Of a DNA stretch of 64,000 nucleotides, positions 23,056-33,977 are shown piece after piece. The position numbers were made by a program, and so were the translations under genes. Source of the stretch: Cryptomeria japonica (Eukaryota > Streptophyta > Pinopsida > Cupressales > Cupressaceae); the NCBI RefSeq assembly GCF_030272615.1, contig NC_081407.1:317096456-317160455 (forward strand), given 5' to 3'. Each line of letters opens with the position of its first letter. Within the stretch, counting starts at the first letter, position 1. The notes below the pieces were generated by a model, which ran no database searches, was not told where the DNA came from, and worked only from the letters and a program-made list of their open reading frames with translations.

Positions 23056-26000
23056 ATGGCGACTAACTATTTCAGGAAGGGCAGTCCGAAACTTGATGGA
23101 ACTGACTATGGTATATGGAGGATCAAAATGGAGACACATTTGAATTGCATTGGAAGAGACATATGGGATGTTACAAAGAATGGCTATGTTGGTCCTACAT
23201 AGAGTCAACCTAATCCACCAAACTTGGTTAAAGATCAGGAGAATGATTGCAAAGCAAGAGAAGCACTTTTGAGCGCATTGTCAGATCAACAAATCATGAG
23301 ATTATCAGACCGATCTACTGCTAAAGCTATTTGGGATAAATTAGAGACATTGAATGAAGGTGATACCACCATCAAAATTGCAAAACTGGAATGCTTTTGG
23401 GTCAGGTATGAAAATCTGAAAATGGAAGAAGATGAAAGAATTTCTGCTTTTATGGAAAGAGTTAATGAAATTGTTTTGGGTATACAATGTTGTGGAGGAT
23501 CCTTAATTGAAGATGAGATTGTTTCTAAAGTTTTAAGAGCATTGCCACCGACATACAAAATGAAAGTAACTGCTATTAATGAATTGAGAACAATGCCTAA
23601 TACATCAGTATCTAGAGATACCTTGGTTGGAAAACTTTCAGCTTTTGAACTTGAGGAATTTGGTCTTGTTACTATAATTAAAACAAATTTAGCTTTCAAA
23701 GCATCATCATCATCTGCAGCATCATCATCATCATCATCTGAGAAATCTGATTGGAAAACACTTTATGCAAGAGAACTTGAAGACATCAGAAGAGAGAATT
23801 AAGAATTGGAAGAGCTTGAAGCACTATTTGCAAGGAAAATGCCTAAAGGTCCAGTTGGAAGTAAGTATGAAGGTAAAGCACCATTTAAATGTTTTAACTA
23901 CAATAAAATTGGTCATATGGCATCTAGGTGTCTTGATAGACATGCAATATTGAAAGAAGAAGCTAAAAGAACATATAAGCCTAACCCTGAATATTAGAGA
24001 TAAAGACTTAAGAAGAATAGAGACAAATCATGTTACTATGTTGATGAAGGAGTTACTAATGATTCTGATGAGGAACCGGTAGAGAATGGATGGGCTTTTG
24101 TTGCAATAACAGAAGATCAACCGGTACCTAATATACAACTGGTAGAGCAGGCACTGGTAGCTAAAATTGAAGAAAAGGATGAATGGATCATTGATTCCGG
24201 ATGTTCACATCATATGACTAGTGATAAAAGTAAATTCTTAACCTTTTAGGAATATAATGGAGGTCTAATAAGATTTGGGGATGATAAAGCTTGTTTGATC
24301 AGAGGAAAAGGTACTATATCTTTTAATGGTAAGCACAATACTGACAACGTTTATTATGTTGAAGGTTTGAAGCATAATCTTTTGAGTGTTGGTCAATTAG
24401 TTGAAAAGGGATTTCAGTTAAAATTCAAGAATGGTAAATGCAAAATCATGAATAGAACTGGTTTGGAAATTTCAACCGGTAATCAGACTAGAGGTAATAT
24501 CTTTCACTTGAATAACAATGAGAAAACATGCTTGATTGCACATATTGATGAAAGTTGATTATGGCATAAAAGACTTTGTCATGTGAATTTTGATTGCATT
24601 GTAAAGATTAGTACAACTAAGGTAGTAAGGGACTTACCTAAGATTGTAAAACCTCATAATCTGGTATGTAAGGAATGTCAACTTGGAAAGCAAGTTAGAA
24701 CAACTTTCAAGAGTATTTCAGAGAAATCCAATAATGTTCTTGATTTAATTCATACTGACTTATGTGGTCCGAAAAGAACTATAAGTTTACAAGGAGATAG
24801 ATATTTTATGCTAATCATTGATGGTTATTCTAGAATGTGTTGGGTTACTTTTATTAGGGAGAAATCAAAAGATTTTGGGAAATTCAAACTATTCAAGGTA
24901 ATGGTAGAAAATGAAACCGGTAAGAAAATCAAATATTTAAGATCAGATCAAGGAGGTGAATTCACATCTAAGGAATTTAATACATTCTGTGAAGTGAATG
25001 GAATCAGAAGACAATTATCAGCACCTCTGACACCCCAACAGAATGGAGTTGTGGAAAGGAAGAATAGAATTATTCTGGATGCAGCCAGAAGCATGATATT
25101 AGAAGAAAACCTACCTCATATGTATTGGAGAGAAGCAGTGAATACAACGGCTTACACATTCAATAGATTTCACATCAAAGGTGAAACCGGTAAGACCCCT
25201 CATGAACTATGGTTTGGTAATACTCCTCTTAAATATTTCAGAATATTTGGAAGCAAATGTTATATTAGGAGAGATGATTATATTGGTAAATTTGATCCTA
25301 GAAGTGATGGAATATTTTTTGGTTATTCATCTAAGGGCAAGGCATATAGATGTTTTAATAAGAGATTGTAGAAAATCATTGAGAGTGCAAATGTGAAGAT
25401 TGATGAATAGTTTAGAGGTAATTCAAGGTCTATGGACTCTGAACCGGAAGTTGAGATAATCACAAATGAACCTATACATAATGAACCAGTACAAAATGTT
25501 GATCTAGTCACACTGACATCATCAGAGAATTCCACAGTGACTGAAGAACAACAACAAATGAATACACCCAGGTATGTAAGATTGAATCACTCTGAAAGTC
25601 AAATAATTGGGAATAAGTATTAAGGAGTTATGACAAGAGGAAGACTGGCAAATGAAGAGGTATGTTTAATTTCTCAAATTGAACTAGCATCAGTTATTGA
25701 GGCATGTAAAGATAAACATTGGATTAAAGCTATGGAAGATGAATTGGAACAAATTGAAAAGAATAACACGTGGACATTGGTTCCCCGGCCTAAAAACAAA
25801 AATGTAATTGGAACTAAATGGGTATTCAGAAATAAACTTAATGAAGATGGTAAGGTAATCGGAAACAAAGCAAGATTAGTGTGTAAGGGATATTCATAGA
25901 AAGAGGGAATTGATTACAATGAAACCTTGGCACCGGTAGCTAGAATTGAGGTAGTCGGACTATTTCTAGTATTTGCAGCACACAAGAACTATAAAGTATA

Positions 26001-27213
26001 TCAAATGGATGTTAAATGTGCATTTCTGAATGGTGATCTTGAAGAGAATGTTTACATTGAACAACCCGATGGATTTTCTTTGACAAATGACAAATATATG
26101 GTTTGCAGGTTAAGGAAAGCTTTATATGGATTAAAGCAAGCTCCTAGAACTTGGTATGCTAGATTGGACAAATATCTTTTGAAGATTGGCTACACTAAAG
26201 GTAATGCTGACATCAACTTATATTTCAAAGTAACTAATGATGACATCTTGGTTATTGAATTTTTTGTTGATGATATAATTTTTGGAGGAGAAGATGGATT
26301 GTGTAAAGACTTTTCTAATAAGATGCAGGAAGAATTTGAAATGTTTATGATTGGGGAGATAAAATTATTTTTAGGATTACAGATTTCACAAACTGATAAA
26401 GGTATATTCATATGTCAATCTAAGTACTTGAAAGAACTACTAAAGAAATTTGGTATGGAAAACTCTAAACCGGTAAGTACTCCTATGACTACAACTGACA
26501 AACTATCATTAAAGGATGAATCAACACCTGTTAATCCGATAAGATATAAATCTATTATTGGAGGTTTATATTTGACACAAACAAGACCTGCTATTATGAA
26601 TGCAATATCTATTATTTTAAGATTTCAGAGTAATCCTAAGGAAAATCATGAATCAACAGTAAAAAAGATTTTCTAGTATCTACAAGGCATAACAAATCTT
26701 GGTTTATGGTATCCTAAAGATGAAAATTTTGATTTATGTGCATACACAGATGCTAATTGGGTAGGAGATGTAGATGACAGAAAGAGCACCACCGGTGGAG
26801 CATTCTTTCTTGGTAGAAGATTGATTTCATGGTTGAGCAAGAAACAGAGTTGTAAATCATTATCAACAGCAGAATCAGAATATGTTGCAGCAGCAACTAA
26901 TTGTACTTAGGTATTATGGATTAAACAAATGTTGAAGGACATAAAGGTAAAATGCAAAGAACCTATAATCATTTACTGTGATAATATGGCAGCAATTGAT
27001 ATATCCAAGAATCCGGTATTTCACTCTAAAACTAAACATGTTTCTATCAAATTCAATTTTCTGAAAGAGAATGTTGAAGCAAAAGAAGTGAAATTGGTTT
27101 ATGTGAATACTAAAGAGTAGATTGCAGATATCTTTACTAAGCCTTTGCCTAAGGAAACTTTTGAATATCTCAGAGAGAAACTTGGGGTTATACCCTCACT
27201 GGTAGAGACTTAG
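23056..27213 (+). pseudogene. gag-pol: gag-pol polyprotein of copia D, one frame with 13 internal stops
   Basis: The ATG at 23056 opens a frame held to the terminal TAG at 27211. Order: Gag UBN2-type domain (YGIWRIKMETHL, WDKLET); zinc knuckle near 23884-23933 whose second Cys is Tyr (CFNYNKIGHMASRC); aspartic protease (WIIDSGCSHHMTS); integrase with HHCC part, then DLIHTDLCGP, SDQGGEF and NGVVERKNR (all three catalytic acids kept); RT with [11 protein letters not shown] (about 26268-26300); RNase H with DVDDRKSTTGGAFF. Internal stops begin at 23200, 23800, 23995, 24001, 24247, 24556, 25369, 25408, 25621, 25897, 26674, 26908 and 27118. Protease-integrase-RT-RNaseH order is diagnostic of Ty1/copia. 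Confidence 0.93.
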
Positions 27214-27524
27214 ACAGTTGGAGATTGACATCAAACCGACACGAATTAACAAAGAAATTTTTTTCCGGCTTTGATGAAGGAGAGATACTTCTCAAGGGGA
27301 GTAGCTAGTTATAACAGTTGGTATTTGTAATTAGTTCTATGAACTGGTTATAGTTTTTTTATTGCTTTGGCATTTGATGTCAAAGGGGGAGAGATATTAT
27401 GTTTTTTGATTTCTGTTAATTGATCTCTTTGGGAGATTGTTGGTTTTTTGGTCTTTGGCATTTCTGCTTTGGCACTTAGATGGTTTTTCCATCTTGTGTT
27501 GCCATCAATGCCAAAGGGGGAGAT
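27214..27524 (+). other. Copia D 3' untranslated region with two polypurine tracts
   Basis: CAAAGGGGGAGAGAT at 27381-27395 and CCAAAGGGGGAGAT at 27511-27524 both look like polypurine tracts; the second abuts the 3' LTR. Both are preceded by similar words (GCATTTGATGT, GCCATCAATG). Confidence 0.82.
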
Positions 27525-28591
27525 TGTTGGTATTATGGATGTGTTGCATTGGTTTTGTCATTGATGTTAACACTTGTCAACACCTATCCTTCTGGAGATC
27601 TTTGGTTATGTTCACAGGCATGTTCAGTTACTTATGCACAGTCACTGGTATTTGGTTCATCGGCAGGTTATATTGTTTACCGACACTAAGGATGATCTGT
27701 TATCATCTGGAGATTACTTGATTATGTCGAAGACATGATTTGGACTCTTTGCTTTGGTGATTTGGTTATTGGTCTAATCAAGTTTGCATATTTGTTGTTG
27801 CCGACAAATTGGTCTAGGTTATGGACCAACATGCGTTATCTATTCCAGATCAGCAGGACACATTATGAAGATGATTTGTTGATTGGTTATTATTGTAAAT
27901 GCATTAAGCCCAACATGATGCATCCCATATTAACTTATTTGTAATTGATTTAATTGTAATATTCTTAGTGAGCCGACCTACACATTTGGTCTTAGGTTTT
28001 GGTATATATGTAAGATCTCATTTGTGAGATTAACATGGTATGTAAACAGGAATGTAATAAGGTATATGCGAATATAAGCAGAGCTACTCATACAAACATC
28101 ATTTAAAGATTAAAGGAAGGTTTTGAAGAAGACAATCTGAGCTTAACTGGTACTGAATCCAACATATGAAGATGTTACTTTGAGCAGTACATTATCATTG
28201 GATTTAACCATCCAATTGTAGTCAGTGTGACTCTCATTTTGTAATTGAGTAGTGAGCTCTAGGCAGTTGGCCTTTTTGCATGTGCAGACCCCATTTTTAC
28301 ATACATACTATCTGTAGTAGTATCATCTGATTGTGGGTAAGGTTTCCCATTGTTGGTTTTCCCCTTATAGGGTTTCCACATACAAATATCTGTGTTACTT
28401 GTTGTGGATGTTGTTTGTCTTTCTGTTTCATGCATTAAACTTTACCGGCACTGTTATTAACTATTAAACTATCCATCGACATTAAGTTTGGTTTACCAGT
28501 ATTATGCATCAAGTTTGATTAAGTTATATTTGGGTTGAAATCAAGAGACAACTGATTCACCCCCCCTCTCAGTTGCCTTCGGGTCCTAACA
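27525..28591 (+). repeat. 3' LTR of copia D
   Basis: The LTR begins TGTTGGTATTATGG after the polypurine tract, ends GGTCCTAACA, and is followed by the ATAAA duplication. Confidence 0.95.
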
Positions 28592-29290
28592 ATAAATTAG
28601 TAATAGCTAAAAAAATCTCCTTTGTGATTGGATAGGGTCTATCCAACATGATGCAATCATTCTACACATGACCAAGAATTATTCTGATCACCTCCTCATC
28701 ATTAAACCAAGGAAATTTAGTCAATAAATTCAATCCTTTATGATCTAACTCCTTAATCTTCTATAAATCTGCATCGTCCAAGCTCTTCTGCACTTTCCTT
28801 ATCTTCTCAAGATTAAATTCATCTAGAGATACCTTTTCCATAATCTGAAAGTCTCAGCAACTTTATTCTTTGATGATCATCTTGGCCTCCATGATTATTT
28901 TCTCTACTCTACTGCCTTACTTCTCTTCAACTACTCACAACCTCTTAAGCACTATTAACATGACAACAAAAAATGATAATTATCTTGCCAAAAATATCCT
29001 TTAGGGTTTTGCTGCCAAAAAGTGTCTTGTCAATGATGTTAGCACAGACCTCCAATTACTAGATAGCCTTTCTAACATAGTCATGTTGAACTGTGGACAT
29101 GATCCACTCAGAAGGGGGGAATAAAATATTTTCCTTCAAGAACTCCCCTTGAGCCAAAGCAATATGCTCAATTATAGGAGGAAGAGGTGCCTGCACCGGA
29201 TCCGGTATACCAGGCTCACTTCCATTGTTCACCTCCCTTCTCCAAACCAAAATTTCCTTTTACTTTGATTCACTAGCCTTCATTACACTC
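28592..29290 (-). pseudogene. Unrecognised ORF of element E, N-terminal part
   Basis: The minus strand from about 28849 reads MEKVSLDEFNLEKIRKVQK, then LTKFPWFNDEEVIRIILGHV and DRPYPITKEIFLAITNL before copia D interrupts it. A more upstream segment at 29059-29250 contains VWRREVNNGSEPGIPDP and WIMSTVQHDYVRKAI. Stops are present (TAG twice in the first stretch). The sequence resembles no pol domain. It probably encoded an accessory or replacement protein fused or adjacent to Gag; its role is unknown. Confidence 0.6.
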
Positions 29291-30232
29291 TTCTTGGTAG
29301 ACTTATCCATACCTTCATTTTTGCATTGATTAGCATAGTGTCTGTATTGCTTGCACTTATAACAATTGATGTTTTTCTACACTGAATTTACTAAACGTGT
29401 TCTAGATCTGCACTAATTAGCTTTGTGACCATAACCATTGCATGTATGACAATATCCATGAAATTTATTTAATCCTTATTTTCTCCTACCGGATTAGAAT
29501 TCTAACTCACAACATGATTTCTACAGTAATTTTCCTTATGACCAAACTTGTTGTAGTTGCAACACTAAATACTTCTACAATTTGCAGCCTTATGACCAAA
29601 TTTATTGCATTGAAAATAATAGCCATTAAATGATGGGTACCTTTGTGCATTTGGTTGATGAACCATAAGTCTTCTTGCATTGGTACTCTGATTTTGGGTC
29701 TTGCTTGCATCTTCTAATTTCTTCTTTGCTTCTACCTTAACCTCTTTTCTTTTATCTTTGTCATTCTGATTTGAACATTCATTGGGCCGAAATCCAAGTC
29801 TGGTCTTGTCAAGATGAGCCTTCTGCATGTTAATCAATTCTTCAAAAAGCTTACTACTATTAAGAACCTTACTATCTACCTTCAACTACTTCACTTCTTG
29901 CTCTATCTTTTCACATTCTTTAGTCTTCAACTTGATTGATTCTTTTTGGATTTCTTCTAACTTGTTCTTCTCCTCATTTATCTATATCTGATCTTTAATG
30001 GTCTCATTTCCTGCTTCAACTGATTATTAACGTCCTTATGCCTCAATTTGAATTTTTGGATTTTCTTTCTCATCTTCTGCTCACATCCATTCACTACCTT
30101 CACATTCTCTTTCAGTTCCTCATTCTCAAATTCAACACTTTCTAGATCTTCAAGAGCTATCTACAATTCCTCATCTAACTCGTCATACTCATTGCTGCCA
30201 TGATTCAACCAACATTGATCTGCCTCAGGCGG
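29291..30232 (-). pseudogene. gag: Partial Gag of element E: coiled coil plus zinc knuckles
   Basis: Read on minus from about 30232: an acidic coiled-coil region (YDELDEEL, LEDLESVEFENEELKEN), then KLFEELINMQKAHLDKTRLG near 29800-29870. Four knuckle-like motifs follow between 29610 and 29310: CNKFGHKAANC, CNYNKFGHKENYC, CNGYGHKAN-stop-C and CYKCKQYRHYANQC. This is the C-terminal half of a copia-type Gag. The usual N-terminal UBN2 domain is missing and no in-frame ATG is visible after a stop near 30230, so the start is lost or unusual. Confidence 0.7.
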
Positions 30233-30257
30233 TTAAGCTTTCAAGCAAGGGACCAAA

Positions 30258-30269
30258 GCTCTGATACCA
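30258..30269 (-). promoter_or_regulatory. Primer-binding site of element E
   Basis: The plus strand shows GCTCTGATACCA, the complement of TGGTATCAGAGC, two bases from the LTR. It fixes the orientation of E as minus. Confidence 0.9.
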
Positions 30270-30271
30270 AT

Positions 30272-30942
30272 TGTTGGATTGGTTGAAAGGACTGGAATAC
30301 TGAGAGGGGGGGTGAATCAGTATTCCCATGAATTCTAAAACTTTCTCACAATTTCAAAACCTTTTACTCAATTTCAATATTTAAGCTCATCAACATGAAA
30401 TAGAAAATGCAGAATCAACAAGAAACACAACCACAAAAGGAACACCGGATTTTATACGTGGAAAACCCAAATGGGAAAAACCATGAAGAGTGCTAACTCT
30501 CAAGGTATTATAACTAGTTATATGGTGTTTACAAAAAGGGGTGGCTCACTGCCAGATGGCTCGCTACCAGATTACAAAAGTGGCTCACTGTCAGAATGCT
30601 CACTGCAATAGATATGAATGAACTGAGGAAAGTTGCATCTCCAAATTCATGAAATTGGTTCTAGATTAAGCTCTGATCACAACTCACAAAACCTACAATA
30701 GATCTGGTAAAGGATCTCTATACCACTATCCACAAATACCTATAATAGATCTGGTAAGGGATTATTGCATTGCTCTATCAAACCAATCACTTGCAGCAGA
30801 TCTAGTGAGCGATTACTGCAACACTGTCCGCACTCTTGACTTTACTGCAACTACTTCACTGTCCATAGCTCACACTTCACACACTACACTCTTATCTGCT
30901 ATTTCAAACACCTCTCCATAACTGTTAAATGCATATACACAT
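30272..30942 (-). repeat. 5' LTR of element E, first portion (split by B)
   Basis: This is the primer-proximal part of the E LTR, beginning on plus with TGTTGGATTGG next to the primer-binding site. Element B interrupts it at CACAT. It continues at 51983-52598, for a total of about 1287 bp. Confidence 0.83.
30938..30942. repeat. TSD of element B, left copy
   Basis: CACAT precedes TGTATGCGGG; the same five bases follow the right LTR at 51978-51982. Confidence 0.93.
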
Positions 30943-32419
30943 TGTATGCGGGAAAAGTGGGCAAATAAAACTTAATATATGAAAATATGTTAGAATACTA
31001 GTCCACACACACACAGAGGACTTCTTGATGCAAGCTATGGAGTAACGTAGTGTTACTCAGCTTCCCAAGGAGGGTCCCATGGTTCTCTATCTCACAATGT
31101 CCCTCAAACCAACGTTTTTGCTCTCAGATCACTAAGCAAAATGGTTTAGGGATGGCAAATATGAGAACGAGAGATGCTTTTAATTGATTTTGGTATGAGA
31201 TGTGTTGTAAGCTATGTATGATGCTAAAATGCAATAATCTAAATGATAAGATGACAAGGTTAGTATGGATACTATCCTAGCATACTATATTTAGTCTATA
31301 ATTGAACTAAAATGATAAAGAAATTAATCTAAGCATGCACATTAGTCTAATTTATGATCTAAAAGAGGCTAAATGGGGAGCATATATGAAATGAGAGCTT
31401 TGAAAGAATTTGAGCATAAGTGTGATGCTTCAAATTTGAAAGATGATTGTTAAGAATGGAGGAATGAGGGCTCTATTTATAGCACAAACAGGGCAATGGA
31501 TGGTCAAGATTGAATGGTTTAATCAAGGGCCGGGTTTGAAAGTAGGGGATCCATGTGCACAATTGGCACCAATGAAATGGTGACAAGTGTCAACATAGGG
31601 TTGGGTTGAGAGAAGAGGTTGGAGGCATTAAAGGCCTGAGAAGACCTCATGGTTATCTAAAGGCTAAGGGTCAAGTCTAAGTTAGGATTACCCACTGGAT
31701 TAGGAGTTAATCCAAGGATAAACCTTTGTGCAAATGATTAAGAGATAATCATGGTCAAAGCATTAAAGGCCTGATGAGACCCTTGGGTTGGGTAGAGGTT
31801 GAGTCAAAACAAATGTTTTAACCATATAGGAGGGTTTGAGTTAACCATTAATGGTTATTGGAGACTTTGTGGATTAAGTGGTTGAAGGTTGGAAGCTTTC
31901 AAAGGTTATCAAAGACTTTGAGACATTTAGTGGTTGAAGGTTGAAAGCCTTTAATGGTTATCAAAGACTTTGAGGCTTTGAGAAGTGACTTCCCTTTGCT
32001 TAGGGATGTGACAAAGTTTAGAGGAGGGGTTAGGTTAATTAGAAGTGATTAGAAGATTCTAGAAGGGATTAGAAAGGGGTTTGGGATTTTGCAAGTGGAT
32101 GGAGGGATAATAGGATTTAATTGAAATTAAATAATTTCATTCAATTTGGTTGAAGTTTGGGAAATTAAATAAATTAAATTTATTCAATTTGGGATAACTA
32201 TTTAATTAAATTTGAATTTAATTAAAAGTGAATAGGGGATTTAATTGAATAAAATGATTTATTCATTAAATGGGTATAGTGAATTTAATTTAAATAAATT
32301 GAGTAACTTATTTAATTAAATAGAGGAATGTGGATAATTTAATTAAATTGGATTTAATTAAATAGAGAAATGAACATAAAATATTCATTTAGGAATATGG
32401 TCATTTTTATACGTCTACA
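30943..32419 (-). repeat. 3' LTR of element B
   Basis: The LTR is 1477 bp and in element sense starts TGTAGACGTATAAAAATG and ends CCCGCATACA. Near 31858-31975 are two imperfect copies of a unit with GGTTGAAGGTTG and GGTTATCAAAGACTTTGAG. A CA microsatellite lies near 31003-31016. Confidence 0.95.
31474..31481 (-). promoter_or_regulatory. TATA box in 3' LTR of element B
   Basis: TATAAATA on the minus strand lies in the context GCTATAAATAGAGCCC. It is conserved in the 5' LTR at 51032-51039, where it would drive the genomic RNA. Confidence 0.75.
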
Positions 32420-32436
32420 TTTTGCCCCTCTTTGAA
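32420..32436 (-). promoter_or_regulatory. Polypurine tract of element B
   Basis: In element sense TTCAAAGAGGGGCAAAA directly precedes the 3' LTR. It matches the tract of element A. Confidence 0.88.
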
Positions 32437-32747
32437 GTGACGTGTGTGCACATGTTATTTCAAAGAAAATGATGCCTTATCATGATTTATGATCAAATGC
32501 AATTTGTGTCGCTCTTTTATTTGCAAGTTGTGCCCCAGATTTGATGTGTGATGCCCCCTCGGGAGATGAATCAATTTTGAAATTTTTTGAATTAATGTGA
32601 TAAAGTTCGTATGATGTGTAGGATGTCGTGTATAAAAAAAAGTGTGTAGATTGATTCATCTCCCAATAAGTTATAGCTGTTTTGGTATAGGGGAGACCGC
32701 GACCATATTACAGGGCCAGTTGGCTAACCCTAATTTCATTTTCCTCT

Positions 32748-32755
32748 TATAAAAG
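32748..32755 (+). promoter_or_regulatory. TATA box of antisense PMD gene, element B
   Basis: TATAAAAG lies 81 nt before the exon 1 ATG, in CTCTTATAAAAGGGGAAAAG. The placement allows an untranslated leader of about 50 nt. Element A has a TATA box at the same distance from its homologous exon. Confidence 0.68.
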
Positions 32756-32828
32756 GGGAAAAGGGGTCAAATTAGGGTCATTTGTGCTTTGTTGATTGTG
32801 AAGAAAGAGAATTTGCTCTGGAGAGAAA

Positions 32829-32903
32829 ATGTCGATTCCCTATCACAGACACCGTTTTGAGCGCGTTCGGAGGTACCGGAGGCCTGTAGCGCGTGGACCA
32901 CTA
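32829..32903 (+). CDS. Antisense PMD gene, exon 1, element B
   Basis: Twenty-five codons run from the ATG at 32829 to a consensus donor (CTA then GTAAGT). The product is short and basic (MSIPYHRHRFERVRRYRRPV). The exon ends in phase 0, matching exon 2, which begins GAG at 33978. The homologous exon in element A has the same length, phase and HRFER core. This agreement in two diverged copies is the main support; no transcript was seen. Confidence 0.72.
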
Positions 32904-32990
32904 GTAAGTCAACATTTTTGACCTCTTTTTGACTTTTTGTTTTGTCGTTTTTAGGCGTTTTTTAATTTTCAAAGTTCGGATATTTCGTTT

Positions 32991-33483
32991 TAGCGCGTTT
33001 AAAGTCTGTTATAGCGCATACGCAGTGTAGAGTAGCGCATCAACTTAAATTTTAGGGGTCGCGTCCGAAAATGTCGGTCAGCGCATAGGATTTTTAGGTT
33101 AGCGCGTGCACGTAGAACAACGCATGTACAGTGTCGGGTAGCGCGTTGCATTTACAGGTTAGCGCGTAGGAGTAACCTAGCGCATAGGAGCTGCCGGGGT
33201 TCGCATAGGAAAGGGGATTTAGCGCGTAGGAATAACCTAGCGCCTAGGGCTAAAATGGTAGCGCTTAGGGAAGGAGATTTAGTGCGTAGGGATAACCTAG
33301 CGCATAGGGCTAAAATGGTAGCGCCTAGGAGAGATATATTAGCGCGTAGACAGAGTCTAGCGCATATGACAGGTTAGGTAGCGCAGTGGAGGAAAAGAGT
33401 AGCGCGTAGATAGAGTCTAGCACATAGGATAGATAGATTAGCGCGTAGGAGAAACAGCCTAGCGCGTGGAGGTATTTTAGCGC
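32991..33483 (+). repeat. TAGCGC array with 21/21/18-bp phasing (60-bp units), element B intron
   Basis: TAGCGC-like hexamers begin at 32991, 33012, 33033, then 33079, 33100, 33118, 33139, 33160, 33178, 33199, 33220, 33238, 33259, 33280, 33298, 33319, 33340, 33358, 33379, 33400, 33418, 33439, 33460 and 33478. From 33139 on, six successive units repeat the steps 21, 21, 18 exactly. Confidence 0.95.
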
Positions 33484-33687
33484 ATCAGAAAAATTTTGCA
33501 GTTTTTGCCGAGTTAAAAATGTGTTTTGTGTGCCTATCGTGTTTTTGATGAATTGACCCAAGATGAGTATTAGTATAACTTGTTTTGATGTGCAATTTTT
33601 CCAGTTATGTATAGATATCAAGCTGTTGTTTTGATCAGAATATGATGTATTTGCGTTGGTCTGTTTTAAGTTCAATGTGTGGGAAAG

Positions 33688-33860
33688 CCTGAGTTGTTTT
33701 ACAAGCCGATATGGGTTGGAAACTTGAGTTGTTTTACAAGTTTTGATATGGGTGGGAAACTTGAGTTGTTTTACAAGTTTATGTGATTTTGGTACTTGAG
33801 TTGTTTTACAAGTTTTGATATGGTTTTTAAAGAACTTGAGTTGTGTTACAAGTAGATATG
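33688..33860 (+). repeat. Tandem hairpin-forming repeat in antisense intron
   Basis: About five copies of ACTTGAGTTGTTTTACAAGT (starts near 33722, 33759, 33794 and 33834, plus a partial near 33688) recur every 35-40 bp. ACTTG and CAAGT in each copy are complementary and could form a small stem-loop. Confidence 0.85.
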
Positions 33861-33977
33861 ATTTTGAACTTTGATTGTAGATGAGCAAATTGTTTCATGT
33901 TGTTGATGTAAGTTTGATTTTGATATCTTTGTGTTGATGTGGAAACTGATATTGGATTTGTTTTTGTTTGTCGACAG

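Larger units (their letters stand above)
21931..28591 (+). mobile_element. Copia element D, complete, 6.7 kb
   Basis: Two LTRs of 1068 and 1067 bp flank a primer-binding site, a single-frame gag-pol and a polypurine tract. The element is flanked by ATAAA on both sides (21926-21930, 28592-28596). By eye the first 600 bases of the LTRs differ by about 8%. It lies within the coding region of element E, in opposite orientation. Thirteen in-frame stops make it non-autonomous, although no frameshift is evident. Confidence 0.95.
32904..33977 (+). other. Predicted intron of antisense PMD gene, element B
   Basis: Donor GTAAGT, acceptor TTTTTGTTTGTCGACAG. Length is 1074 bp. It contains the 60-bp-unit motif array (32991-33483) and ACTTG...CAAGT hairpin repeats (33688-33860). 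Because it opposes the genomic RNA, splicing of the sense transcript would not remove it. Confidence 0.68.

Noticed and set aside
33325-33888. 187-codon open frame on minus with repeated Y-A-L units
   Set aside because: It is the frame created by 60-bp repeat units (a multiple of three) across the TAGCGC array of the antisense intron, extended into AT-rich sequence. No domain and no homologue outside the repeat.
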